This document shows positions 7,456 to 15,566 of a DNA stretch of 35,041 nucleotides, in pieces. The position numbers and the translations under genes were made by a program. The notes under the pieces are model-generated. The model saw only the letters and a list, made by a program, of their open reading frames with translations, searched no databases and was not told where the DNA came from. Position 1 is the stretch's first letter. Every line of letters starts with the position of its first letter. This stretch comes from Paracoccaceae bacterium (GTDB lineage: Bacteria; Pseudomonadota; Alphaproteobacteria; Rhodobacterales; Rhodobacteraceae): positions 80,555-115,595 of the forward strand of contig JAOGIM010000004.1 of assembly GCA_028150825.1 (NCBI GenBank). Reading direction: 5' to 3'.

Positions 7456-7905
7456 CTATTCGCGATATTTACTATGGCAGGCTTTACAAGCGCCAGCAGT
7501 TTGCATAAGCGCTGGCCTTAAGTCATCGTAAGTTAATACTGAACTTTCCACTACGCTGTTCGAAAGCTGGTTTGACAACTTTGTGAAATCATCAAATTGA
7601 TCCCAGATAATGGATTTGGCTTCTGACTTTGGATCAGACGTATTTATCTCAAAGACAGATGGAGTAGCTTTTGATAAATCACCAATTTTCGTTAGTGTTT
7701 CCAACGCTAAGTCAGCATCGAATGTAATTTGTTTTTTCATCATTTGCCCTAATATTTTTACATTATCAGCCATTAAAGACATTAACTTCATACGCTTCAT
7801 CACATTGGGATCTTTGACGCCATCATGGGCCCATAGGATTGGAGCGCTTAGTGCCAATACTACAAATAATATAGTAAAATTTTTCAAGTTAATTTTCTCC
7901 ATCAT
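7456..7905 (-). CDS. Cytochrome c'-type protein
   Basis: 149 residues with a signal peptide (FTILFVVLALSAPILWA) and a single haem-binding motif at the C-terminus, CKACH (C140, C143, H144), followed by SKYRE. A C-terminal CxxCH in an otherwise helical protein (KRMKLMSLMADNVKILGQMM) is the signature of class II cytochromes (c'/c556 type), four-helix bundles that carry electrons or bind NO/CO in the periplasm. Its ATG overlaps the stop of the upstream class I cytochrome by one base (TAATG), so the two are translationally coupled. Confidence 0.85.
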   Translation of the reverse strand: MMEKINLKNFTILFVVLALSAPILWAHDGVKDPNVMKRMKLMSLMADNVKILGQMMKKQITFDADLALETLTKIGDLSKATPSVFEINTSDPKSEAKSIIWDQFDDFTKLSNQLSNSVVESSVLTYDDLRPALMQTAGACKACHSKYRE

Positions 7906-8360
7906 TAAAAAATTCCGTTTTCTCTTTGGAGTTCTCTCACATAGATAATTATATCTTTCACGTCTGCGCGGGTCAGACCTGCAACAGCGGGCATATTTCC
8001 AAATCTCCAGTGATGTGCCCGAACACCCACTGCGACGGCGCGCTGAAAACTTTCATCTCCATGATGATTGGGTTCGTAAATTATATGAACGAGGGGTGGA
8101 GCAACTCCCTCTTGACCAACAGCATTAGCACCGTGACAATCTGCACATTTAGCTTCAAATATTCTCAGTCCAATCTCAGCCTGTTGAGAAAGCGTTTCAG
8201 GTAATTTAATTTCGACAAGGGCCAAACCTGCATATATCGAAGTTTTAGTAGGAGTGCTTGATAAATATTGCATTCCAACTGCTGCTACGATACCCGCACC
8301 GATAATTCCTAAAAAGATTTTTATAGCTCTTTTCCTCTCAAGTCGGCTGTCACCGCCCAC
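7905..8360 (-). CDS. Class I c-type cytochrome, membrane-anchored or secreted
   Basis: 151 residues starting at GTG 8360, with GGAGAGA upstream. An N-terminal hydrophobic segment (AIKIFLGIIGAGIVAAVGM) serves as signal or anchor. The haem motif CADCH (C72, C75, H76) is followed by GANAVGQEGVAPPL and the axial Met in GNMPAVAGL (about M123). This layout is a small mono-haem cytochrome c of the cbb3/alcohol-dehydrogenase-subunit type. It is first in a two-gene operon with the c'-type cytochrome; no oxidase or dehydrogenase partner is present in the window. Confidence 0.85.
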   Translation of the reverse strand: MGGDSRLERKRAIKIFLGIIGAGIVAAVGMQYLSSTPTKTSIYAGLALVEIKLPETLSQQAEIGLRIFEAKCADCHGANAVGQEGVAPPLVHIIYEPNHHGDESFQRAVAVGVRAHHWRFGNMPAVAGLTRADVKDIIIYVRELQRENGIF

Positions 8361-8653
8361 ATAGGCGTATTCTCTCCAGGTGCCTATTTTGGTCCTAAAG
8401 AAATCTTTAGACCTTAACGCTGTACAGATATGGAGGCTCCAGTAGCTGGAGAGTCAAGTCTAGATTATTTTTAGAAATACGCAGATTTTCGCAATTTTGG
8501 TTATCTTACTGGTATCGGTAAAATTGTAATTGCCTCAAAGACAGCTGCACTGATGCCAATCAATCTAATTCAAAGTTAACTTGCGAATTTGAAACAAATA
8601 TTAACCCGTAGGCGAAATTGTTGTCTGCAGATTGCCAGTCCCACACTGGCCAC

Positions 8654-8746
8654 AAATTCTTTGAAAAATATAAATATCTATAGTTATAATCACACCGCTA
8701 GAAATTGGTGAGCTCATCCATAGAAGTTTAATTACATGAGGATTTT
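8654..8746. repeat. Flank repeat adjoining the tRNA-Met fragment, copy A
   Basis: About 93 bp (ATTCTTTGA.AAATA... to TTACATGAGGATTTT) that aligns, with substitutions but almost no gaps, to 11940-12032. Both lie immediately 3' of a tRNA-Met 3' half on the minus strand. Confidence 0.65.
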
Positions 8747-8789
8747 TGGTAGCGGAGGAGGGACTTGAAACCCCAACACGCGGATTTTG
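8747..8789 (-). tRNA. tRNA-Met(CAU) 3'-half fragment A (not a functional tRNA)
   Basis: On the minus strand this reads from the anticodon loop through the T arm to an encoded CCA end: AATCCGCGTGTTGGGG, then TTTCAAGTCCC, then TCCTCCGCTACCA. It fits the 3' half of a CAU tRNA (tRNA-Met type), but the anticodon has become CAA and the 5' half is absent. Such 3' halves are left where integrases recombine at the anticodon loop of a tRNA gene. Confidence 0.65.
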
Positions 8790-8816
8790 CTAATGTTTTT
8801 ACAAATTGGCAGATGT

Positions 8817-9127
8817 TTATACTAGTATCTTAGCCTTTTGAGATATTTCAAGAAGTTTTTCAAAAATACCTGGAACACCGACAATGACCTCACATCCATT
8901 TTCAATCATTGCATTGGCTAATTGCAATCCGATAACACCCCCGGCTTCAGTGACAACTACCCATGCGAGAATACCATTCATAAAATTAGCTGTGCCATCC
9001 ATCGGATCAATCACCCAGGTAAAACCAAATTTACTTGGCTCACAATATCTTGATGACCTTTTTTCTTGATCTGAAGACTGGATATATTATCAAATTTCTC
9101 CAAAGCCAGCGTACTTTCTTCCGTCAT
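8817..9127 (-). pseudogene. Inositol-monophosphatase-family gene with internal deletions
   Basis: From ATG 9127 a frame reads LALEKFDNISSLQIKKKG, then HQDIVSQVN, which is the N-terminal part of the IMPase family. The frame then shifts into FTWVIDPMDGTANFMNGI, the metal-binding WVIDPIDGT motif. This jumps at once to AWVVVTEAGGVIG, the C-terminal REAGG motif, and then to a normal C-terminus (GVPGIFEKLLEIS). The stretches between motif 1 and WVIDP, and between NFMNGI and the EAGG motif, are missing. The full family length is about 260 aa against about 100 codons here, so it cannot be active. Confidence 0.75.
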
Positions 9128-9174
9128 AATTTACTGTGCAATTTTTCATTTTTTATTTCAATTCATTGCACTGT

Positions 9175-9267
9175 TCACCCATAATTTTCAACGTTTGCCC
9201 GCCAGTTCTTTTCCAAATGACCATGGTCCACGAACCAAGCCTCAAGCTCCTTCAGTTCGCCGCGCAT
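9175..9267 (-). CDS. Possible 30-aa ORF overlapping the DMT gene end
   Basis: ATG 9265-9267 lies inside the 3' end of the EamA gene in another frame, preceded by AGGGACGTCAG. The 30-residue product (MRGELKELEAWFVDHGHLEK, then NWRANVENYG) is hydrophilic and helical. It may be a translationally coupled small protein or the remains of a longer gene; no family recognised. Confidence 0.25.
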   Translation of the reverse strand: MRGELKELEAWFVDHGHLEKNWRANVENYG

Positions 9268-10186
9268 CTGACGTCCCTGCTCGGCTTTGCGCGCTACGCT
9301 CACGAAATGCAATTGAGAGGCCAGACAAGAAAATCACAGTTGCTCCAATCCAAGTGTAGATATCTGGGATCTCTGCGAAGAACCAAGCGCCGATCATTGC
9401 GGTCCAGATCAACTTGAGAAAGTCGAACGGCATAAGCGCTGTTGGATCAGTTTCCTTAAGAGACTGGCTAATTGCCATTTGTGCAATTGAGCCAAAGAGA
9501 CCAATCAACACCATCCAGCCCAGTGTCTGAAGCCCAAATGGCTGCCAAACCCAAAGTGCGGGACCTATCGAGAAAATCCCAAGAAAAATGCCCATATAAG
9601 CGACAATAGTTAGGCTCGACTCTGTTCGCGATTGGATCTTGATGATGATCATCGCCACAGCCCAAAGCGCTGCCGAGGTGGTAACCAATAGTGCACCTGT
9701 GTCGATGGCCACGAGGCCTGGCCGCAGAATAATCAGCATGCCCACAAACCCTGAGAAGATCGCGCTCCACCGATAGATGCGAAAGCGCTCTCCCAACACT
9801 AGAACAGCAAGAATGGCCATAAAAATTGGCGCCGTGAAACCGAGAGCCGTAACCTTTGCAATCGGTGAAATCGACAGTGCGGTGAAAAACATCAACATCG
9901 CCGCCATGTTGATCACGCCTCGCAGCGCGTGCAATCCAATTCGCTTTGTGCGCAGAATTGCAAATCGAGAGCGCATCAAAAGTGGGAAAAGGAAAGCCAA
10001 TCCAAAAATGTTACGGAAGAAGGCTATCTGAAAGGGTGGTAGGACCTCGGAGACGAAGCGAACCAATCCATGCATGATTGAAAACGCAACAGTAGACAAG
10101 CACATCAATACGATCCCTCGTATTGCAGGAGTTTGGCGTTTCCAAAATGTGCTTGCCACTTGAATGACGTAATTCGGACTTCCCAT
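9242..10186 (-). CDS. EamA/DMT-family transporter
   Basis: 314 residues, ten predicted membrane helices in two EamA repeats (first from IRGIVLMCLSTVAFSIMHGL, second from TGALLVTTSAALWAVAMIII). Helix-end signatures include PPFQIAFFRNIFGLAFL and ALGFTAPIFMAILAVLVLGE. GAGGG is spaced well before ATG 10186. Members export amino acids, nucleosides or other small metabolites through the inner membrane; the substrate is not predictable. The last about 20 residues (RERSAQSRAGTSDARR...) are a charged cytoplasmic tail. It lies inside the segment bounded by the two tRNA-Met fragments. Confidence 0.9.
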   Translation of the reverse strand: MGSPNYVIQVASTFWKRQTPAIRGIVLMCLSTVAFSIMHGLVRFVSEVLPPFQIAFFRNIFGLAFLFPLLMRSRFAILRTKRIGLHALRGVINMAAMLMFFTALSISPIAKVTALGFTAPIFMAILAVLVLGERFRIYRWSAIFSGFVGMLIILRPGLVAIDTGALLVTTSAALWAVAMIIIKIQSRTESSLTIVAYMGIFLGIFSIGPALWVWQPFGLQTLGWMVLIGLFGSIAQMAISQSLKETDPTALMPFDFLKLIWTAMIGAWFFAEIPDIYTWIGATVIFLSGLSIAFRERSAQSRAGTSDARRTEGA

Positions 10187-10620
10187 GAACCCTCATTTTT
10201 CATTGGTCCAATTAAGCCATTGAATCCATGCTATGCGATTTTTTTATAAACAAACTTAGCACGATTGACCATTCCGGTCGAGGCTTTCATGGGCAACGGA
10301 AGTGTTAAGCTAGAAATTGATGCATGCAAAGGCATGCTAGATCCAACGCCCCCCATCAAATGGATCTACGGCTGCAAAACTAAAGCCCCATGATCCAAGG
10401 CACAGGGCCCGTGATACGGGGTCCATGGTCATTGGCTCTATGGCTCAACTTTAGGTATAGGGCGGAGTAAAATCGGCCGTTGGTTCTTAGCTAATAGATT
10501 TGCGCACATAATTTCTGTTATAAAGCTGATTTGGGCTAAAGCGGCCATTCATCCAAATTGTAGTTAATGGTTGCCTAGAACCCAAAAAGTAAGTTGTTGC
10601 GTTTGGTACCAATGTCCACT
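10187..10620. other. Intergenic with roseobacter-like degenerate repeats
   Basis: No gene. The stretch 10434-10457 (GGCTC...GCTCAACTTTAGGTAT) and 10533-10560 (GGGCTAAAGCGGCCATTCAT) align with 21574-21597 and 21600-21620. This indicates a dispersed non-coding repeat family with GCGGTCATT/GCAGCGAA cores. Confidence 0.5.
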
Positions 10621-11544
10621 TTAGGTAGAGGTCCTTCGAAAAATAAAGGGAAATAATCGCCCGTCTGTCACAGCAAAGCCCAATCCGATGATGGCAAAAC
10701 CAATTAACTCTTCAAGTTCCATTCGTTCGCCAAGGAACAAAACACCAAGTCCAACTGCGAATGGTGGAATGAGCAAGGTGACCAATAAAAGATTAGCGGC
10801 TCCAGCTCGTACTAGAATTGCAAAGTAGAGCACATAGGCTAGTGCGGTCGACAAAGCAGCCATACCGATCAGAGCGCCCCAGACGCCTTTAGAAAGTTCA
10901 AGATTTGGTGGGCCGTCAAACATAAGGACAATTGGGATCATCAACACTGTGCTACCGATCAACATACCAAATGCGTTCATGAGTGGTGGCTGACCAGCAA
11001 GCGCAGTCTTCCCCCACACACCAGCAAATGCATAAGAGAGTGTTGCGCCAAGTATGGCAATTTGAGCGAGATTGCTCGGGTTAAAGTTGGTCAACGCGCG
11101 CGGCCCCATGATGAAGGCCACCCCCGCAATGCCCAAAGCGGCACCAATTATTTTCTTAGCTGTTAAAGGTTCATCGCGAAGCAATAAACCAGCAACAACC
11201 GCTGCAAACATAGCAGTCGTCCCGTTCAGAATAGACGCCAGCCCACTCTCAATCTGTGTCTGTCCCCAGAATATTAGCGAGAATGGAATGGCGTTGTTAA
11301 GCGCACCCATCACTAGGTAGGCTCCCCAAACTTTTGGTGAACGAGGAACATAAATTCCTTTGAAGAGGAGAAGCAACGCCAATATTGGCAAAGCCCATAG
11401 CACCCGGTGCAGAGTTATGGTGAGCGGAGGAACCTCACGCAGAGCAATTTCCCCGAAGAAAAACGAACCACCCCAAACGGCTGCGAGCATCAACAGCATG
11501 ATCGTCGAATTCAAATTCAAGGTCAGTGTGACGGATTTGGTCAT
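10621..11544 (-). CDS. EamA/DMT-family transporter
   Basis: The start is taken at ATG 11544 (MTKSVTLTLNLNSTIMLL), giving 307 residues; the frame stays open to a TTG at 11559. Two EamA repeats, first from LAAVWGGSFFFGEIALREVP, second from ILGATLSYAFAGVWGKTALA. Typical signatures are NAIPFSLIFWGQTQIESGLA and ILNGTTAMFAAVVAGLLL. A probable inner-membrane exporter of unknown substrate. It is transcribed in the same direction as the EamA gene at 9242 but separated by over 400 bp of repeats, so probably its own unit. Confidence 0.9.
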   Translation of the reverse strand: MTKSVTLTLNLNSTIMLLMLAAVWGGSFFFGEIALREVPPLTITLHRVLWALPILALLLLFKGIYVPRSPKVWGAYLVMGALNNAIPFSLIFWGQTQIESGLASILNGTTAMFAAVVAGLLLRDEPLTAKKIIGAALGIAGVAFIMGPRALTNFNPSNLAQIAILGATLSYAFAGVWGKTALAGQPPLMNAFGMLIGSTVLMIPIVLMFDGPPNLELSKGVWGALIGMAALSTALAYVLYFAILVRAGAANLLLVTLLIPPFAVGLGVLFLGERMELEELIGFAIIGLGFAVTDGRLFPFIFRRTST

Positions 11545-11849
11545 GTCGAATGGATCCAAGTGTTCTGATTGTTGTCTTTTGGTACCCTAGCAGGACTATG
11601 TAAGTCGACCCGTTTCATGTGGATATGGTCAAGACAAACCTTTTTCAAGTTCAAGAAATAAGGCCTTTAAAGCAGACCTTGGCACAACCACAGCGAATTG
11701 GTGCTTTGTCCACATAGCAGCCATTGGTACTTGGGGAAGGTAATGTCTGTTTCCCCAGTTGGTGGCAGCAAACGAAATTACCCCTGGATGAATTTACGAC
11801 GCTAATACTAAAGGGTCGTGGTCCAAGACGTGGTGGACCTTAAATGGGG

Positions 11850-12032
11850 GGCCCCGTTCTTGCCCTGCGGTATGGTGGTTTAGGACTTGGCCAAGTTACC
11901 CTTGCGCTTAAAGCGATCGTCTGTACTTCGCCGGTCACACATTCTTTGACAAATACAACAATCTAAAGCTAAAAACACAGCATTAGAAAAAGGTGTGCTT
12001 ATCCATAGAAATCTTATTTACATGAGGATTTT
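11850..12032. repeat. Flank repeat adjoining the tRNA-Met fragment, copy B
   Basis: 11867-11935 aligns with repeat copy 2 (7359-7430), sharing GCGCTTAAAGCG..., TCTGTACTTC. 11940-12032 aligns with 8654-8746, sharing ATTCTTTGA, ATCCATAGAA, and TTTACATGAGGATTTT. It thus links the repeat family with the tRNA scar. Confidence 0.65.
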
Positions 12033-12075
12033 TGGTAGCAGAGAAGGGAATTGAACCCCCAACACACGGATTATG
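12033..12075 (-). tRNA. tRNA-Met(CAU) 3'-half fragment B (not a functional tRNA)
   Basis: On the minus strand it reads CATAATCCGTGTGTTGGGGG, then TTCAATTCCC, then TTCTCTGCTACCA: the CAU anticodon, 3' anticodon stem, T arm, acceptor 3' strand and encoded CCA. The 5' half is missing; upstream sequence (12076 on) is unrelated. It is the same segment as fragment A, in the same orientation, 3286 bp away. Confidence 0.65.
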
Positions 12076-12435
12076 ACAATAAGTGTTATTATTTTTAATT
12101 TTAAACACAACATATAACATGTTTAAATATATGTTCGATAAAATATGCTACATCCCATTATCGTTGATTTTGATTTATTTCAAACACCGTGTTTGCAACC
12201 AATTGGAAAAACAAAGTGAAAACAATTTTTTTTCTAAACAACTCGTTTCAGACTGTACTCCTGCACTTTTTGCAGCCTTCGGATGTTTAACTTAATTTCA
12301 AGATTATCAATGCTAAAAACAATAGATAATTGCGCTCTTGAACTGACTTTTGACTTACAACCGCTTACATTTTCAATTTATAGCTTTAAAAAACTTTCGG
12401 TAAATAATGTATAAATTGATGATGGAGGGATGCCG

Positions 12436-13278
12436 ATGGAGCTGTTTATTTTTATTCTTTTGCTCGCATCAGCACTACTTCACGCTTACTGGAATTTAAT
12501 TCTCAAATCTGCACCCGACAAAGCGGTTGCTGTCATGTCAATTTTCTTTACTAGTCTGCCTTTTGCTCTCGTTGGCCTTGCCTATGGCGGCGTCCCAAAA
12601 TTTGAATTCCTGCCCATAATTTTGTTAAGTTCTATCCTCCATACTTGCTATAATATATCACTTTTCAAAGCCTATGAGATTGGGCAATTAAGTAGCATCT
12701 ACCCTGTCGCAAGGGGAACAGCTCCCCTTTTTATTTTTGTAATTGGTTATGTTTTTTTTGGATCTAAAATATCAAATGACATAGCCATAGGAATTATTTT
12801 TATTTGTTCAGGCCTTATTACCTACGGGCTTCTTCAATTAAGGCGAAACCGTTCGAATCTTACAGAGCTGAAATTAGCGTTGTTAAATGGTTTATTCATT
12901 GCCCTGTACTCCCTCAATGATGCATTTGGCACTAGAATGACTGGCAACGCACTTTCTTTTCTTGGTATGATGGCTCTGTTTAATAGAATTTTTTTATTCA
13001 TTTATCTTTACGTTTTTGAGAAAAACTTTCTACCAAGACTCATCTCTGGGTTTGAATGTCGTTTCATTCTTGGCGGTATTATTTCTTTTATTTGTTACGT
13101 GATTGTCCTTGCAGCTTACATGCACTTGCCAGTAGCAGTAGTGTCAACCATTCGCGAGACATCAGTCATTTTCGCTGTAACACTAGGAGTTATTGTTTTA
13201 CGAGAAAAGTTTGTTTGGGATAAATTTGGTTTGGTTGTCTTAGTTCTTGTTGGCCTATTTATTTTGGCCCCAATATAA
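12436..13278 (+). CDS. EamA/DMT-family transporter
   Basis: I choose ATG 12436 (MELFIFILLLASALLHAYWN), because GGAGGG at 12424-12429 abuts the ATG at 12430 but is 6 nt from 12436. 280 residues with about ten membrane helices in two halves (the second from LKLALLNGLFIALYSLNDAF). AYEIGQLSSIYPVARGTAPL and YMHLPVAVVSTIRETSVIFA are the paired EamA motifs, and the layout ALLHAYWNLILKSAPDK is typical of one DMT subgroup. It converges on the phosphonate-binding protein gene with a shared hairpin terminator between them. Confidence 0.9.
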   Translation: MELFIFILLLASALLHAYWNLILKSAPDKAVAVMSIFFTSLPFALVGLAYGGVPKFEFLPIILLSSILHTCYNISLFKAYEIGQLSSIYPVARGTAPLFIFVIGYVFFGSKISNDIAIGIIFICSGLITYGLLQLRRNRSNLTELKLALLNGLFIALYSLNDAFGTRMTGNALSFLGMMALFNRIFLFIYLYVFEKNFLPRLISGFECRFILGGIISFICYVIVLAAYMHLPVAVVSTIRETSVIFAVTLGVIVLREKFVWDKFGLVVLVLVGLFILAPI

Positions 13279-13295
13279 TCAAAAAAATAATAAAA

Positions 13296-13320
13296 AAATG
13301 GGCCCTACATGGGCCCATTT
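13296..13320. terminator. Bidirectional rho-independent terminator
   Basis: A perfect 10-bp stem AAATGGGCCC / GGGCCCATTT with a 5-nt TACAT loop. On the minus strand it is followed by a T-run (TTTTTTTATTATTTTTTT), making it a strong terminator for the binding-protein gene. On the plus strand it ends the EamA gene, with a weaker T-tract. Confidence 0.85.
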
Positions 13321-13340
13321 AACTTTAACCTTATAAACTA

Positions 13341-14369
13341 TTATTTTTTTGGCTCAGTCTTCCCATCGTATCTTTTCTTCCATTCAGAAACTATTCGATC
13401 CTTATTTGATGCCGCCCAGGCAAATTTATTATCAATTATTCTTGCGTTCACCTCATCGTAAAAGTTTGGCAAATCTGGATCTCTTGTGACTTTAGCTGGA
13501 TCGGCAATAATTGACTGCCTCTCGCCAAATAAAGACATTCCCCGACCAAGGCTCCAGTCAATTAGGCGTTTGGAATCTTCCAGATTTTTGCTCCCGGCCA
13601 TTATAGCGACAATCTGCATTTCCCATCCGATACCTTCTTCGGGAATAATCATCTCCATTGGCGCGCCCGCTTTAATAATTTTTATGGCGCGACCAGGCCA
13701 CGAAATTCCTACTGGAAATTCACCAGCACCTGCTTGCTTACAAGGTTTGGAGCCAGAGTGCGTATAAATGCCCACATTTTGGTGCAATGCGTCCATGTAA
13801 TTCCAGGCTTCGTCCTCACCCATGATTTGGATCCAACTGGAAACATCAAGAAACCCAGTTCCCGACGAAGCTGGATTTGGCATCGAGATATACCCTTTAT
13901 AAACAGGATCTGCGAGATCGGCCCAGCTCTGTGGTTTTGGCAAACCAAGTTTTTCAGCTTCAACAGTATTCCAGCAAATACACCCCGCCCAACCGTAGTT
14001 ACCGACCCAGTTTACCTCACCTTCACTATCTACGTAGCGCTGATCAATTCCATCCATGCCTTTAGGTGTATAGGGATGAAACATACCGGCTGCTTCCATA
14101 TTGAGAGCCACTGTAGCTGCCATTTCGAAAAGAACATCCGCCTGAGGGTTATCTTTTTCCGCCATCATCTTTGCAGCAAGTGTACCCGTTGACTCTCTAA
14201 CAACATTAACCTTGATATCTGGGTTATCTTTTTGAAATTCGTCCATATAGTACTTCAGGTTATCTGCATCTGTACTTGAATATACCATCAAAGTGCCTGC
14301 ACTCGCGGTACTTGCCAGTATCGCTGATGTAAGTACACCTACTGTGAAATTTCGTAATCTCCGCTGCAT
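13341..14369 (-). CDS. phnS: Periplasmic substrate-binding protein, probable 2-aminoethylphosphonate ABC transporter
   Basis: 342 residues from ATG 14369, chosen because GGAGGAAAG lies just before it; the longer frame to 14402 is not supported. Signal peptide MQRRLRNFTVGVLTSAILAS ending in ASA. The body closely follows the TIGR03261-type (PhnS2) family as I recall it: GTLAAKMMAEKDNPQADVLF, MPNPASSGTGFLDVSSWIQI, YTHSGSKPCKQAGAGEFPVG, and the end FAWAASNKDRI...EWKKRYDGK. These proteins belong to the Fe(III)/2-AEP binding superfamily, so iron or another anion is a less likely alternative. It diverges from the ATPase-permease operon, whereas these genes are often all on one strand. Confidence 0.85.
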   Translation of the reverse strand: MQRRLRNFTVGVLTSAILASTASAGTLMVYSSTDADNLKYYMDEFQKDNPDIKVNVVRESTGTLAAKMMAEKDNPQADVLFEMAATVALNMEAAGMFHPYTPKGMDGIDQRYVDSEGEVNWVGNYGWAGCICWNTVEAEKLGLPKPQSWADLADPVYKGYISMPNPASSGTGFLDVSSWIQIMGEDEAWNYMDALHQNVGIYTHSGSKPCKQAGAGEFPVGISWPGRAIKIIKAGAPMEMIIPEEGIGWEMQIVAIMAGSKNLEDSKRLIDWSLGRGMSLFGERQSIIADPAKVTRDPDLPNFYDEVNARIIDNKFAWAASNKDRIVSEWKKRYDGKTEPKK

Positions 14370-14486
14370 AACTTTCCTCCATAAATGAGATATAACGAAC
14401 ATTCACACAAAACTTTTTATTTTTATACATTTTTTTATAGTTATGGTTTTCAAAATCTGATTTTATCTTCAAATAAGGAGCTTACA
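14370..14486. promoter_or_regulatory. Divergent promoter region of the phosphonate transporter
   Basis: 117 AT-rich bp between the starts of the binding-protein gene (leftward) and the ATPase gene (rightward). It must hold both promoters and any shared operator. No clear Pho-box-like direct repeat is visible by eye. Confidence 0.5.
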
Positions 14487-15566
14487 ATGAATAAAGAGGC
14501 AAATTATTTAAAGATCCATCAATTAAATAAATCCTTTGAACAATTTACTGCATTAGAAGACGTTTCAATAAACATTCAAAAAGGAGAATTTGTTTGCTTT
14601 CTTGGACCATCAGGCTGCGGAAAAACTACGCTTTTAAGGTGTATAGCCGGCCTGGAAACTCAGAGCAGCGGAACTATTTTGCAAGATAATAGACTGATTT
14701 CTCGCCTTCCAACTTCGAAGCGTGATTTTGGGATTGTATTTCAGTCATACGCTCTTTTTCCAAATCTTTCCTGCTTCGAAAATATTGCTTATGGTTTAAA
14801 AAACCAACGCTGGAGCAAATACGCGGTCAGCACTCGTGTTGAAGAATTACTTGAACTTATCGGTCTCTCTAGCCATGCCAAAAAATATCCAAGCCAGCTG
14901 TCTGGTGGGGAGCAACAACGTGTAGCACTGGCGCGCGCTCTTGCCACTTCACCAAGCTTGTTGCTTTTAGATGAGCCTCTGTCAGCTCTTGATGCAAAAG
15001 TTCGTGTATACCTTCGCCAAGAATTGAAAAATTTGCATCGCCGATTGGGTTTGACAACGATCATGGTTACGCATGATCAGGAGGAAGCACTTTCAATTGC
15101 TGATAGGATCTTCGTCATGAAAGATGGTCGTATTATGCAATCAGGCTCTCCTGAAGAAATATACGCAAATCCGGATAATCCGTTCGTAGCCAATTTTATT
15201 GGCATGACAAATTTTCTTGAGGGTATAGTGAAAGGCCCAATGCAACTTGATATAATGGGAAAGATTATAGCATTTGATTGTAAGAGTTTTCATGAAGGAG
15301 AAAAAGTAAAAGTTGCAATCCGGCCCGAAGCTATTGAATTTACCCAATCCTCAAAAAAGGAAGACGGTTTCAGTGGCAATGTGGTAGAAATTGAATTTTT
15401 GGGTTCTTTCCGCCGTATCCATATTGAAACTTCGTTAATGCCAAATGAGCTTATGATTGTAGACAAACCGATACTTGAAAAATCAAAGAAAAAAATCAAA
15501 ATTGGAAGTGAATTGAACATCAATATATCTTCAAATTTTCTAAATATTTATAAAAAAGACAAATGA
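14487..15566 (+). CDS. phnT: ABC transporter ATPase, probable 2-aminoethylphosphonate uptake
   Basis: 359 residues from ATG 14487, with AAGGAG 7 nt before; the frame's upstream extension is ignored. Walker A GPSGCGKTT (40-48), Q-loop Gln86 (VFQSYALFPNLS), signature LSGGEQQ (138-144), Walker B LLLLDEP (158-164), and H-loop His196 are all intact. The C-terminal about 110 residues form a TOBE-like regulatory domain (VAIRPEAIEF). The PotA/FbpC/PhnT type energises uptake across the inner membrane. Its stop overlaps the permease start (ATGA at 15563-15566), so the two are coupled. The substrate assignment comes from the neighbouring binding protein. Confidence 0.9.
   Translation: MNKEANYLKIHQLNKSFEQFTALEDVSINIQKGEFVCFLGPSGCGKTTLLRCIAGLETQSSGTILQDNRLISRLPTSKRDFGIVFQSYALFPNLSCFENIAYGLKNQRWSKYAVSTRVEELLELIGLSSHAKKYPSQLSGGEQQRVALARALATSPSLLLLDEPLSALDAKVRVYLRQELKNLHRRLGLTTIMVTHDQEEALSIADRIFVMKDGRIMQSGSPEEIYANPDNPFVANFIGMTNFLEGIVKGPMQLDIMGKIIAFDCKSFHEGEKVKVAIRPEAIEFTQSSKKEDGFSGNVVEIEFLGSFRRIHIETSLMPNELMIVDKPILEKSKKKIKIGSELNINISSNFLNIYKKDK

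Larger units (their letters stand above)
8361..8816. other. Intergenic holding repeat copy 3 and a tRNA fragment
   Basis: No gene. From about 8600 to 8746 the sequence aligns with 11886-12032 and runs directly into the tRNA-Met fragment at 8747-8789. Confidence 0.5.
11545..12435. other. Long intergenic region: repeats, tRNA fragment and promoter of the next gene
   Basis: About 890 bp without a credible gene. The contents in order are: a roseobacter-like repeat at about 11669-11730 (AGCAGACCTTGGCACAACC, then CAGCGAAT); repeat copy at 11850-12032; tRNA-Met fragment B at 12033-12075; then AT-rich DNA to 12435 that should hold the promoter of the next EamA gene. A 70-codon frame at 12083-12295 has no ribosome site or family match. 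Confidence 0.5.

Noticed and set aside
12083-12295. 70-aa plus-strand ORF after tRNA fragment B
   Set aside because: No ribosome site, AT-driven composition (many Phe/Ile/Tyr/Asn), no recognisable motif, and it begins right at repeat-derived sequence.
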